Shown here: piece after piece, positions 33,701 through 44,311 of the stretch | Layout: every line of letters begins with the position of its first letter | Numbering within the stretch: the stretch's first letter is position 1 | DNA from: Bugula neritina | Taxonomy: Eukaryota > Bryozoa > Gymnolaemata > Cheilostomatida > Bugulidae | NCBI GenBank assembly: GCA_964035545.1 | Contig: OZ037769.1 | Span: 11,787,133 to 11,851,132, forward strand | DNA length: 64,000 bases | Direction: 5' to 3' | The notes under the pieces: model-generated | What the model saw: the letters and a program-made list of their open reading frames with translations, nothing else | Told to the model about the DNA's origin: nothing | Databases searched by the model: none | Program-made: the position numbers and the translations under genes

Positions 33701-33908
33701 GGTCATCGAGTCTCTTGGTAAAGTTCACCAGTCCATATCCCATCTACTTCTACACACTGGTCATGTGACTCAGTCGCTTGAACATTGTCAAAGATCTCTT
33801 GAGAACTTTAACAATCTCCCTGATGTCAATACAAACTCTGCTATTAAACAAATGAAGGCAGAACTTGTACAGCTCTCTGACTCATTGCATCTTAAATTAA
33901 AGTTTTAG
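30780..33908 (+). CDS. Nucleotidyltransferase-like TPR protein, copy 2, main exon
   Basis: 1042 codons plus stop; with exon 1 the protein is 1072 residues. It is about 75-80% identical by eye to copy 1 outside the repeats. The nucleotidyltransferase signature is G-S-V-A-R-G-E-x4-Y-S-D-L-E (about nt 31190), slightly closer to the family norm than copy 1 because it has R-G-E. Only four 44-residue TPR units are present (about 32860-33350) against about nine in copy 1. The size difference (221 residues) is almost exactly five units (220). The C-terminal helical domain (CLSKVLNRLSAECIRSLHHR to the end) is conserved. Cytosolic location is expected, as there is no signal peptide or membrane segment. 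The biochemical role is unknown. Confidence 0.88.
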   Translation, partial: SHGIANHLQYIDSQNNQRYQKIYEIENKWYKGKHPLTFTEHQELTRQHKQQLKEYRDNTIVNFDGLNSDIQLLDINNVLSDANLEISTQLSNDVFVNSEECSKEFVEFSRSIIKSSTELLKGCQVEPPCNFAVVALGSVARGEATPYSDLEYAFLIENDDEKTYFTQLAVDTYFRITNLNESPLKTFNVKVENSFGCLNENCPVGYRIDGLTPNAGNIPTGNGLGRSLTFTVEKAVKLYKEEVMSPSGKLASISDLLMTSQLIYWSDDGAQLHERFVEEIAKYEKVTGQNDYKIKQKRLERLSLDLHKYDFLPEFEFTTFVGEEVKVKEDIFRYITLLATNLNIALCLKLNFPWKVYEALYQSDIISKASLKYLHIILGLSIYMRTMAYIMMRTQKTEILLSTPTAEMRIGNEKSRNYYVPRKIFVTFGSILIPIKQSLKSSMRKGNELLSTLKEMNVEKYLKSFIPSDLVTDKHDYMTICEVLCYVEDSNTALKCISAGSGVDIRKVGYEEFVKCIRAKYNTTKSNFTEKKYLEMCCYLLNMSGHDSSAIDYLSWLISYETNWFTMLRWKKLIADSMNSLSRFKPARNILIQIKSTLEENLMIEKNKSLTEYILRRVESSTRLPDSLLNLFEFTYFLFYSLGDINSQTSNLAEAKSYLMQSLSIHKKLCKNNLLDSSVREKIEIESNILGGLGVVYKQESANSTALEYFTKSVKMMKAVYGEHTNHYNIAIIYNHIGDIHKQLGDYETALEYCTKSVEMTKAVFGEHTNHSNLAISYGNIGDAHRQLGDYETALEYCTKSMQTMKALYGEHTNYSNLAISYNKIGDVHKQLGNYDTALEYYTKSMEMLKAVYGDGSADHNLTTAFSSIIDIYLEYKKFEDCLFLCYTNSVLRNQCLSKVLNRLSAECIRSLHHRRAAQFLQIAISKAADHSMQQAHNYHQMGRCYMLMSSYKKSWCWLYSALCLYQSFPKTREVIESLGKVHQSISHLLLHTGHVTQSLEHCQRSLENFNNLPDVNTNSAIKQMKAELVQLSDSLHLKLKF

Positions 33909-35600
33909 CCAATCACTTTGGACAGAAATATTCATCACACACCTGACATTCTGCCCAACATTAAAACTCGGAATTCTCTTTCCTTGAGTGACATTTTCTT
34001 CTTTTCCTGTATTCCCCATCAAGCCCATGAGCTGTGTTCTCATCTTGTAGAATATTGCTATCACCTTCTTAGTTGGTAAAGCTGGTTTTAAAAGCACATG
34101 CCGTGTATATAGCTTGGTGTTGGATATCCTTTTTGATTTAAATTGTGGCTCTTCTTTTACATAAATATATATTAATGATTATAATTCTTTAGTTTCCAAT
34201 GTTGCTTTACTCCATATATAATAGCTGCTTACTACCCTAAGAGAGTAGTTTGAATAAGTTTTTAATAATGCCAAATTTTGAAACTTGCTTGTAATGACTC
34301 CAGTATTATTAGTTTGAAAAATGCTTCCATTGGGATGATTATGTGATTTATATATGTTATATATACTTTATATGTACTGTATGCCTTCTTATATGGATTA
34401 AAGTTTATCCACAATACATTTGATAATTATAAGCAATTTCTTGACTAGTAAGAATTCGATATGATATTTTTTCAAAATAGTATTAAAATGTTTGGAGCTT
34501 ATCTTTTGATTTTCTGATTTCATTTATCAGCAAATTTCTATTTTTAACAATAATCTCTTTATATAAGGTGCATTTTATGCTGCATTTAATTTTAAAATTC
34601 AGAAAGTTTTTCACTTTTAAAGGTTTAATTTTATATTGTAGCTTTTATAATTATTTTATCACAAACATGTGTCAATGTATTTTATAGTACTAATAAAGAT
34701 ATCTTATGTTATGCAAACATTATTCACTTTTATTTCAACATTACAGTTTGAATTTAAATTTGGTTTTTCATGGCAGATGTGTGCTTAAATGTGACATTGA
34801 AACATTTTTCTGATACGCAAGTCACATGTTGAAACAGATTGGAACAATGTAAAGATGCTAGCAACAATAACAATCCTATTATATTATACTATCAATGCCA
34901 CACAAATTGTTTTGTCAAACTCTGATATCAACATTATTAATTTATTTGCTCCAGAATTTATAGACTACAAGAGAAAAATTTAATAAATCAAAATTGCATA
35001 GAATTAAAAGTGTTATTAAAAAAGTATGTGTACATTATTAGTGCTTTACATTACACTATAATTACTAATATATAATAATTAATCAACATAATTATGTGTT
35101 TTGCATTACAATATTGCAATGAAATTTGATATTTAAGTACAGGCCATGCATCATTACATACTCATGGTTATTGAATAATTTACCTAAGGAGTTGTATTAA
35201 ACCATGTAAACACTGTTGTTTTAATATATTTAAGTTAATATGTAAATAGAAGATGTATGCTTAAAAGTGATATATTGAAACGTTTTTTGACACATGAATC
35301 ACTTTCAAACATATCTGACCAGTGTGAAGATACTAGCAACAACATATGATCCTATAACATGTTACATTTAATTACACAGGCTGTTGTGTAACATTCTGAT
35401 ATCAACATCATTTACTTGTACCACACTGCATGGGCTAAAAGGGAAAAAAATGAATCAAAGCGCAATAATAGAAAGATGTGTCTTGTTAGTTACATTTCAT
35501 TGACTGACAAAACTGTGTGCATTAAATTACATTTTAAAATCATATTAAAATAGAAGTTTTATTAAACTGATTATTCATATAATAGTTACCCCAAATAATA
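33909..35600. other. 3' flank of TPR gene copy 2, part of the segmental duplication
   Basis: Non-coding AT-rich sequence matching the copy 1 flank in blocks (34709-34850 with 11950-12090). A further partial copy of one block (AGATGTATGCTTAAAAGTGA to about 35345) lies at 35250, so the flank also contains an internal duplication. Confidence 0.7.
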
Positions 35601-35614
35601 TATTTAACATCCAT

Positions 35615-35710
35615 AAGAGTATGAGATGTAGAACAACTCCCCATATGGGAATTGAACTGCAGACTTTCAACTTGGCTCTGAGGCTACTGAGACATCTCAT
35701 TACCTCCTAA
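35615..35710 (-). repeat. Possible tRNA-derived SINE
   Basis: The minus strand contains a B-box-like AGTTCAATTCCC (35658-35647) preceded about 35 bases earlier by a TCTCAGTAG/CCTCAGAGCC stretch resembling an A box. No cloverleaf closes, so it is not a functional tRNA. SINE status would need multiple copies. Confidence 0.35.
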
Positions 35711-36284
35711 ATCACATATACAAACATCTTTATAATTCCCTGGCGCACAATATAACTAGTATTGCTGTTGAACTGTAAGGAGAAGCAATTACTGTTGTGC
35801 TAGAACATAAAACTTAATTGAGTATCATGTACTTATTTTTGACCTAGTTATGCATAGATTAAAAAAAAGCAAATATACCAAAATGATTTGCCGTAAGTAA
35901 AGATATTATTTTTTTAAAAGTATAATAATAAAGATTACACTTTCACATAAAATGAAATGATAAATTGTTTTCAACTCAATTCTGATACGATACATAGAAG
36001 TAGTAGAGAGTGGTTGGTTCTGGGACACTTTTTTGGGGAATCTCCTTATTTTGGTGCACGGAGTGATATTGGTGTATTTTTAATAAAGACGTGAGACCTG
36101 GGACACTATTTCGTAGCTTCAAATAATGGTTTAATAAAAAATTGTTATAGGCTACGGGTATAAGCATTTTAATACGTTAATTAGGAATATAAAATTGCGC
36201 CTACACTTTTCATTATTTTTCAAAGAAGATAAATCTAGCGTAATAAATTCGTGAGATTTTTGCCACCCGTTATAACAAAAGTTT

Positions 36285-37672
36285 TTAAACGTTATAACTC
36301 AAAAATACGGGTTGCGAAGGAGATTCGGTAGATTCTATTATATCACCATCGCTCGTTGATATCACTAATTTATTACCAACCGGTGCTTGTAGTTTTGGAA
36401 TAGCGTAACCTGATATATTATTTATCGTAATAAGATCAACAATATATTTTATACCAGTTTCTACGATATTATAACCATTGCTCGAAAGCATTAATAATTT
36501 ACCTCTAATTGAAGGTTGTATTTTAGGCATAGTGAAATTAGACATATTAGTTTTTGTAATAACGTCGCTAACGCTTTAAATTACTATCTTCAACGCTGCC
36601 GGTATTAGTCGATTCGGTTAACTTATTATTAGGATTATTTATAAGAGGTATTGCGTGTTTATCTATATTTGTTTCTGTAACGCTAATACTTTTACTACTA
36701 TCAACAACGCTGCCGATATTAGTCAACACGGTTAATTTATTTGTTGGGTTTTGTATAAGAGGCATAGCAAAATTATTAACATTAGTGTAGTGAAATTAGT
36801 GCTAGTTTGCTAAGCTATTTTAGCTACACTAAGAAAAGCTTTCTACAGCACAGCCAGTGCTAACTCTGGCACTTGGCAATAGTTGGTGCTAGTGAACTGG
36901 TATAATTTTAAGAGAGCAAAATAAGTAAGTTATTTACATTAATTATATTGTTTCCTTTTTTGTTTATTGTTTATAATTGTTTATTTATGTTTATCCTGAT
37001 CATGTAAGTTTGAATTGCAATAATTGTAGTCTTGACGATGTCAATAGGATGTCAATAGAAGTATAATAAAACATATTAAAGAACATCAGTGAAGAGTTAA
37101 TGCTCAACTCAAAGCCTAGTTCACTACAGTCAAAATTATTTTGCTGTCTTAAAATTTCACCAGTTCACTAGCACCAACTATTGCCAAGTGCCAGAGTTAG
37201 CGCTGGCTGTGCTGTAGAAAGCTTTTCTTAGTGTAGCTAAAATAGCTTAGCAAACTAGCACTAATTTCACTACAATTAGTTTTCGTAATAATATCGTCAA
37301 CTATTAAGTTGCTATTTATAACGTAACCAGCGTCAGTTGATATAATTAATTGGTTAATGGGGTTTTGTATAAGAGGCATAGCGTAATTAGATAATTTTGT
37401 AACGACATCGTTAACGCTTAAGCTACTATCTGCGACATTACCTTCTTCATTCGATACGACTAATTTTTTATTAGGGTTTAGTATTTTTGGTATACTTGTG
37501 TCATCAGCGTATTTTTTTTAGCGGCGTCTTGATTGTCAACGGGATCAACAACTCTAGATATTTTATTAACGCCCATATCTAAAGTATTACTAATGTCTCT
37601 TAAAACGAAATCGTCATTTATTTTATTAATTATGTCGTTTGACGTTCCTCCAAATATATACACCGGACTCAT
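36285..37672 (-). pseudogene. Fibre-like gene with repeated shaft, broken by MITE and frameshifts
   Basis: The frame opens at 37672 with MSPVYIFGG. A segment resembling the tail-fibre junction motif follows (VDPVDNQDAAKK). The frame is lost at a run of eight A's on the minus strand (about 37515) and continues in a second frame. After it come about five units of 36-40 residues with the pattern [M/I]-P-x-I-x2-P-x2-K-L-x2-S-T-x2-G-x-V-x-D-S (starting near 37495, 37381, 36765, 36655, 36527 and 36420). The gene is interrupted by a 489-bp MITE at 36786-37274 and shifts again near 36570. Repeated beta-type shafts and junction motifs are usual in viral fibres. The host of the gene, virus-like element or Polinton, is not proven. 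Confidence 0.6.
36786..37274. mobile_element. MITE with about 119-bp inverted repeats and ATTAG duplication
   Basis: The ends (TGTAGTGAAATTAGTGCTAG on the left and its complement on the right) are inverted for about 119 bp (36786-36904 and 37156-37274). The 5-bp ATTAG is duplicated at 36781-36785 and 37275-37279. The middle, 250 bp, is non-coding and AT-rich. It sits inside the fibre-like gene. TG...CA ends and 5-bp duplications also fit a solo LTR, but such long inverted ends do not. Confidence 0.92.
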
Positions 37673-37674
37673 TT

Positions 37675-38163
37675 TTAATATAATTTTAATGACACTAACT
37701 CGAATGGTATAGATATAGGTGCGTCATTATCAGCCGTTACATCATCGGGTTTATGACTCATAAAATTATTCAAACATTTTAATATTAGCCTGATATTTTT
37801 ACCAGCGTTAATAATTTCTAATTTAGGAATTTTAATATACGGAACATTATGTACGCCGCCTCGAATAAAATATTCTTTAGTAACAATCTCGAGAGGTTTT
37901 GTCGTATCTCCAATTATTAGCATTAGGCCTGCTTTTTTATCTTTCTAATACAAAGGATTATTACTAAGACGCTCGTGAAATTGTATTAACGCGTAAGTTA
38001 ATTCTATTCAGTTATCTACTATAAAACCCAATAATAAAGCCGTACTAATCTCAGTACTAAAAGTTTGTATAAAATTATTTTGGTTTTTATTTACGGTTCT
38101 TTCGATATAATTTTCTTCTTTTATATTTTTGGAAAAACCACAAAATATATACAGAGGACTCAT
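37675..38163 (-). pseudogene. Fibre-like gene 2, degenerate
   Basis: ATG at 38163 gives MSPLYIFCG, a variant of the tail of its two neighbours. The frame is then broken: an in-frame stop lies near 38009 and the last 82 codons (37923-37675) are open and contain HNVPYIKIP and SHKPDDV, which recur in gene 3 (HNVPYIKIP, SHKPDNV). Its stop lies 3 bp before the ATG of the next gene, a virus-like gene spacing. Confidence 0.55.
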
Positions 38164-38199
38164 TTATATATACTTATAATAGAGTTTAAATGTTACGTA

Positions 38200-38688
38200 T
38201 TAAAAAAGTAATGCCTCACTAGTATTTTCAGTTAATGGAGTATCCGTAAGAATTACGTTATCGGGTTTATGACTGGGATACGTTTTTGAAAGTGCTATTG
38301 TTGTTGAAAAGTTTTTATTGGCTTCAATAGTTTTATTAAATGGAATTTTAATATACGGAACGTTATGCTCATTATCACTAATATCGTAAAAAGTATCTTC
38401 ATTAGATGGTCCGGATAATGCGGTGCTATCCCGAATATGTATACCGAATTGTTTATCAGTCCAATATAACGCTTTAGTTTTATGAGCGTTTTCACCAATA
38501 AATTGTATTAACGGGTACATTAATTCAATTCGTTTATCGACTAAAAAATCTTTAATTACATTAGTTGTAAAACTATCAATATTAGAATAATAATAAAAAT
38601 ATGCTGGATATTTAATATCCGTAATGTACGGGTTATTTGTAACAATAGTAGGTTCCGCGGAACCTCCAAATATGTATACAGGACTCAT
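38200..38688 (-). CDS. Fibre-like gene 3, intact 162 residues
   Basis: MSPVYIFGG tail, then a globular segment with no recognised domain. Two motifs are shared with gene 2: HNVPYIKIP and SHKPDNV. No signal peptide or membrane helix. The stop is 37 bp before the next ATG (38163). The shared first nine residues in three adjacent genes whose remainders differ look like an assembly or docking tail on interchangeable heads; that is inference. No function is known. Confidence 0.6.
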   Translation of the reverse strand: MSPVYIFGGSAEPTIVTNNPYITDIKYPAYFYYYSNIDSFTTNVIKDFLVDKRIELMYPLIQFIGENAHKTKALYWTDKQFGIHIRDSTALSGPSNEDTFYDISDNEHNVPYIKIPFNKTIEANKNFSTTIALSKTYPSHKPDNVILTDTPLTENTSEALLF

Positions 38689-38869
38689 TTATTATAGTAA
38701 ATTATTTATAATTAGTTGGGGCGACTTGTTTTTAGACATTTCTTTAAGCCAATATAAACACAAGTGTCGCATATAACCGTACCAAATTATTGTACTCGTT
38801 CTGTATTATAATATGGAGTGCCAAATGGTCAAAAATTGCTTATTATTGCATCTCATATGCTTATAATAA

Positions 38870-39130
38870 AGTATCTAACCATTATTCTCTCTCATATGCT
38901 CACAAAACGCTCTCGATAATACCCTTATTATTTGTGCTCTTAGGTCTATTATTTGGTCTCACACTGTCATTATTCATTCCCATACCCTTATTTCTCCTCC
39001 TTTTATGCTCATTATTCAGTCCCATACCTCCATTATGCACTCTCATACCCCTATTATTTGCTCTGTTATAGACATTATTCACTCTCTTATGCTTATTATT
39101 CTCTCTCATACCCCTATTACTTTCTTGCTT
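38870..39130. repeat. Irregular CTCATACCCCTATTATT-type repeat
   Basis: About a dozen diverged 16-20-bp units (CATACCC, TTATT, CTCTC) in tandem. ORFs over it on both strands are artefacts. Confidence 0.7.
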
Positions 39131-39179
39131 TTGCGCCTGATTCTGACTCACTAGTATTTGTGTACACGTCACAATAGTT

Positions 39180-41660
39180 GAGTATATGCCAGTCTATTCG
39201 TGTCACACTACTAAGCTACACCCCATTTATCAAATCTGATTGGATAACTGCAATGACACTAAGAGTAATAATAAATGCTGGGTGGGTGCCTAGGTTTAGT
39301 TAGCCATTCTTCATTCATAAGTATCAGTCTAGGGTTGAACAACTTAAACCAGCTAGATTCTTATCTCCAAACTAACTGTTAAGCTAAATCACCCTTTGCA
39401 AATTTACAGATTGGTTGGGCTTTCGAGTTCCTATAACTATTCAAACAGAAAAGAGTTTGCTTTAAACTTCTAGTTTGAGATAGAATTGCTCAAATTTTTA
39501 TAAGTGGTGTTCAAAATGCAGCCTAGCAGTTTACAGATAATTGTAGGTAAAAAATATTAATAAATAGATAGCTGGCAAGCTAAATATTTGCTTTTTAATT
39601 CAATGCCAAAATACTCAAATTAGCAGCTGGTTATTTTCACAAACCATTATTAAATTATGAGCTGCCAGTCGATTTTATCAGGTTTCGTAAGTGTAACTTC
39701 CCGTCTAGATTGACATGAAGTTTCATACAGGTGTATTTTTTAGTGTAGTTTATTTTCCACCAAAGTTGTTCACACCATTTACACTTTAAAAATCTTTTAC
39801 CTTTTCTAGGAGAGAGTTGATATAAGTAAGAAATATTTTACACCATGCAATTGTGAGAATAGCTAATATATATGAAAGTAGATGTGAATATTTGAATAAA
39901 ACCCTGCTGCCTGAGGGTTCTTACTGTTGTGACCTGGTTAAGTGTCTATATCTGTTTTACTCATTATGTGAAAAGTTAAGGTATTTGTTTTCTTAGTCAT
40001 CATTTTGAGTGCAATATTAGATAGAATGTGCTTGATTGTAAAGCAGTCAGCTAGTTGTTATACTGAGTGCAGTCAGTGCAGTCAGTGCAGTCAGTGCAGT
40101 CAGTGCAGTCAGTGCAAAATAAAACATTTTACTCTTTCACATACACGCAATCTGCCTTGGTTACGCTTACTAGAATGGCCATGAGGATAAAAAACAGTAA
40201 CATTTTAATGTGAAAAGTGACAAAACGAGCGCTAAAAATACGAGAAAATTTGGTGACTCATCCCTGTTGAAATGTGTGACAACACAAAGGCAGCGGTGGT
40301 TTTATCCTTAGCGTGGCAATGTTTGTAAAATTTTATAATGGCTTTTGCAAATGATCATGATTGACCTAAATGAAATATTATTACAATTACAGGTTGAATT
40401 GCTCTGTGGTTACCTTTGTTGCTATCAATAAATTGGCAGCCAAGTATCAGTAAGCTAACTAGGTAACGGAACTAAATTTATGAAATTTTATTATTAGGCC
40501 TATTATCGGCAAAGACACTATGTACAATAAATACAGCACAGCAGCCAAAAACTGTTCCAAGTAGCAAGTAGCAACAGTTTTATGATTTCAGTCTGAGTTT
40601 TTAGATTATAAATTATAGCTGCTATATGAAACATAGGCTATTTATATGAAATGGTTGACGAGCTGAATTTGTGGTCCCCTGTCCCTTTAAAGTGCCTTTA
40701 AAAATAGAAAATGCTAAAAAAATGTTATTAAATAATCTAATAATGCAACCCAAAGTCTTTGTAGCAAGTAAAAAATACAACAAAACTAATGTCAAAAGCT
40801 AAAAGGAAATTTTATGATTAGCTACAACAGCTCAAATGTTAGGTGACTTTAAAGTTGATCTAGTAATTTTTTCTTCGTATTTCTCAGCCAGTTCGGGTAA
40901 CTTATTAAAAATTACTGTTTTCAGCTGGTCATTTTTTTTCAAAAGGTCATAAAATATTCTTTAAAACTATCTAGCCAAGTACTTTCTACCTGCAGCGCAT
41001 TCGGAGGTTGTCAGATTATAACTGCTCATTGGGGTAAAACTGTGTACGCCCCAGTAAACCTAAAATTTTCCTAATGCTTGTGTACTGTTCTATTAATAGC
41101 CAGGTGCTTTTCCTTATAATATTAAGTATAATAACCAGCTACTAATGCATGCCTTCCTATTAATAGCCATTGCTATCTTACTGATTATGTAAACTTGACT
41201 GTTACTCTGTGCTATTTCTGATTACATAATTTATATGAGGTAGGTTTTCATTGCGAAATGTAGGTAACTTGTAGCAAACATAATCCAGCAACACTCACCA
41301 CGGTGCTTCTGGTGTGAGGCAGCTATAGAGAATTGATTATTTCAAATATTGCATCTATTATTTCACTATTTTGCATAAAATAGTTACGCAACTTCTAAAC
41401 TTCATTCTGTGCAATGCAGCTGTAAGCCTGTAACCAACCATTTTCTAATCATAGCACAAAAAAAAAAAAACTTATAATAAACTGGTTCCAAAAGTATGAA
41501 CCAGCTATATAAGCCGAATTTATACTTAAGCTTATATTTACTATCATTCAATTTTCGTGGGAACCTGGTATATCAGTGAAAGTAAATTGAAACTTGAATG
41601 TAAACTTGGCTGCAAAATGTCAAAAGGTTATTGTTGATTAGTTTACAAAATATTACTATT
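39180..41660. other. Intergenic, no gene seen; small 9-bp satellite
   Basis: AT-rich sequence without ORFs. A perfect 9-bp tandem repeat, GTGCAGTCA x5, lies at about 40068-40114. Confidence 0.6.
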
Positions 41661-41662
41661 TA

Positions 41663-42475
41663 GGGTCATTCCACGCCAACTCAACAAGGCCAAAACCGAC
41701 CCATCTTAAATTTTTTTTGAAATTTTAGTATGGTATACCAGAACATGTCAAATTAAAAAATATCAAATATTAACCCTTTTTTCCTAATAGTTTTGTAGTT
41801 ATGGCACTTTATGTGTGCAAAGGTTGGTTAAAAAATCAGTAGGCTACTTTTTTCATGGGTTTCGGTTCCGAAGGTCAACTTCATAGATTTATATCTCGGA
41901 GACGATTCAATACAAGCCTTTCATACTTTTATGAATGATAGTTCTACATGATTTCATTCAAATTAAAGCATCAAATCTGCTATAAATGTTGAAAAAAAAA
42001 TTTCCGTTGCATTTCGTTTTCAGGCCAAAAATTTGACAAATTTTGAAAATTTTCGATTTTTAGGCACTTAAAACTCACCTTTTCCAAATAGTTATGATCT
42101 TGATATTTTCAGCACCTAACAACTAAATTATATATATCACATTAAAAAAGTTTCAGTTTTGTACTGGCATAAGTTTCATCACAATTTTGTGTTGAAATCC
42201 AAAAATTTTGAAATTATGCACTATTTCATGAGGAAAAAACTCAACGTGGGTATAAATGAATTTTTTTAAAACTGGTTTCATTTTAAATACAGTGGCATAT
42301 ATTATGCTATGTTAAGAACTGAATGTTTGTATATTGTCCTTTGATGAAAAAATTTTGGATTAAATTGACACATTTTTTGCCTACATTTAAACTACAAACT
42401 GGGTTCATTTTAGTTAAAACCGATAAACTGTTAGAATTTAAAAGCACAATAGATTTAAATCTAGTAAATAGAAAA
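41663..42475 (+). repeat. Left terminal inverted repeat
   Basis: About 810 bp whose complement, with roughly 10-15% differences by eye, is found at 44312-45265. Ends in the segment TTAAAACCGATAAACTGTTA shared with 44345-44370. Confidence 0.88.
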
Positions 42476-42719
42476 AGAGCATTACTACAATTATCACTTG
42501 TGGGTTTATATGTATAAATTTTTATTTTCCAAAGAATCAATGTTTGCATATTGTTTTCTCATGAGTAAATATTCGACTGAATTAATGTATTTTATGATGC
42601 TGCCACTTGATATAGGTTCCATGCTTTCTGCAGTATAATTCTAATTATTCTCTGCCCTTCCATTTGCACCCCCCTCACTTGCTCCCCATGCACCACTCCT
42701 CATGCATGTATATTATACA

Positions 42720-42796
42720 TACATATACACACAGGTATATATACACACAGATATATATACACACAGATATATATACACACAGATATATATACACAC

Positions 42797-42872
<76 letters not shown>
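42720..42872. repeat. Compound microsatellite
   Basis: Five 16-bp units (ATATATATACACACAG) run straight into about 36 TA units. Lies inside the transposon. Confidence 0.95.
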
Positions 42873-42874
<2 letters not shown>

Positions 42875-43429
42875 CCACCCCGCTCCAACCTGTAAATTTA
42901 TCAAGTAGAGATGCCTTCATGAAGCATACTGGCAAAATGTATTTTATTATTAGCAAGCCAGCTAAACTGAGAGAGCAGGTTTCTTACAGTGTGTGTGTTT
43001 GCGTGTGTGTCTGCATGCGTGCGTGTGGCTTTTTACAGGAAAAAGGAAAGAGATGATGGGTGGATGAGGGTGTGGGTGAGTGAGTGAAGGGTGGAGTGAA
43101 AGAGAGATGCGAGCTTTAGCAATTGTTTCTTCAACTATTTATAAAGTAAATTAGACAAAAAATCCTCAATTTCCTGATAAACCAGAAAATCTTACATAAA
43201 TATTGCTATTTACATATTTAGGTCTATAAACATAAAATGCTATAGCCTGAAAATTCTTGGTTTTGAAGGACTAATTGTTACAATGCGGTGCAGTGGTTTC
43301 TCTGGTAAAATTCCTAACTTGCCTTAAATCCCTTTGTGGCGTATCCTGTCAAAGATTGAGAAATTAAACCTAATTACTGCATGTGTATAATAAGTGACTT
43401 TTTGCAACATGACACACGTTCTCATCAGC

Positions 43430-44265
43430 ATGTTTTAGAAAACAGTCATGAATCTTGTGAAGAAAATGTCTCCCACTTGAAGAAACTTTATTATTTCTCT
43501 GACGGAGCAGTTAGCTGCCCAATATAAGAATTTAGAGAAATTGCAAATTTTGTGTCTCGTGAAGATGATTTTAGATTTCATGTTTAGTGGAACTCTTGTT
43601 CAACCAGTCATGACATAAATGCCTGTGATGGTGTAAGTGGACTGATTAAAAGAAAAGCTACTAAAGCGGATTTGCAAGCTGTGACTCCCAGACATTTGCT
43701 AAATCCCTAAGACTTGTTTTAGTGGGGCTCATCCCACATATAGAAAATGTGACTTTTTTCTCTATCACTAATCATTCCCGTCTCAAAATATGCTCGCTTC
43801 TCACTTGCAAAGGCCGTGCCTGGTACCTGTGAATATCATTTTTTTGCCCTTACAGGTAACAAAGAGCTGACTGTCAAGAAAATATCAGCAAATGATACAA
43901 TACAAACTGCTGTTTTCATCTAAGGTGAACTTTATGTAAACATGGTAAAATTTGTTCGCCCAAGAGTAGAACATTTTAACAGATGCACATATGATGAGAA
44001 CTGGTGAGTAGGTTGTGTCCTAACCAAATTTTGGGAAGAAAATGATCTACTCATTAAATTTATGCACTTTTATGGACATACCCACTCATTTCACTGGCCT
44101 TCCCTGGAGGATAAAGGCTGGGCACCAAAACAATGTGTACTCTGTTATGTTAAGACACCGATTACATTCAATGGAAAGAAGCACTACCTACAGGCATATG
44201 ATGCAACCTTCCTCTCATGGATATTATTCAGACTTTATGTAAAAATTTTGTGCAAAGTTTCATAA
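43430..44265 (+). pseudogene. Decayed transposase-like gene
   Basis: One frame, broken by several stops, gives coherent segments: YYFSDGAVSCPI, NFVSREDDFRFHV, SHDINACDGVSGLIKRKATK, then FVRPRVEHFNRCTYDENW and KFMHFYGHTHSFHWPSLEDK, then GWAPKQCVLCYV. The pattern (DGA...; SH...CDG..G..KR; FVRP; KFM...G..SF.WP..ED) occurs in a family of uncharacterised animal transposon proteins. A catalytic triad could not be assigned with confidence. Placement inside long inverted repeats supports a transposase. Confidence 0.6.
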
Positions 44266-44311
44266 ATATGCCATTCAATTATAAATGATAAATATAAAAT
44301 TTTTCTTTTCT

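Noticed and set aside
35640-35710. Functional tRNA gene on the minus strand
   Set aside because: A B-box-like sequence is present but no acceptor stem or cloverleaf can be drawn; a SINE remnant is more likely.
38790-39177. Overlapping hydrophobic ORFs (Leu/Phe/Pro-rich) on the plus strand and an Asn-rich ORF on the minus strand
   Set aside because: They overlie an irregular CTCATACCCCTATTATT repeat and are low complexity on both strands.
40068-40114. CRISPR-like regular repeat
   Set aside because: It is a perfect 9-bp tandem repeat without spacers, in a eukaryotic genome.
42664-43056. 130-codon ORF with Tyr-Ile-His and Val-Cys repeats
   Set aside because: Translation of the compound microsatellite at 42720-42872 and a GTGTGC run; no conserved domain.
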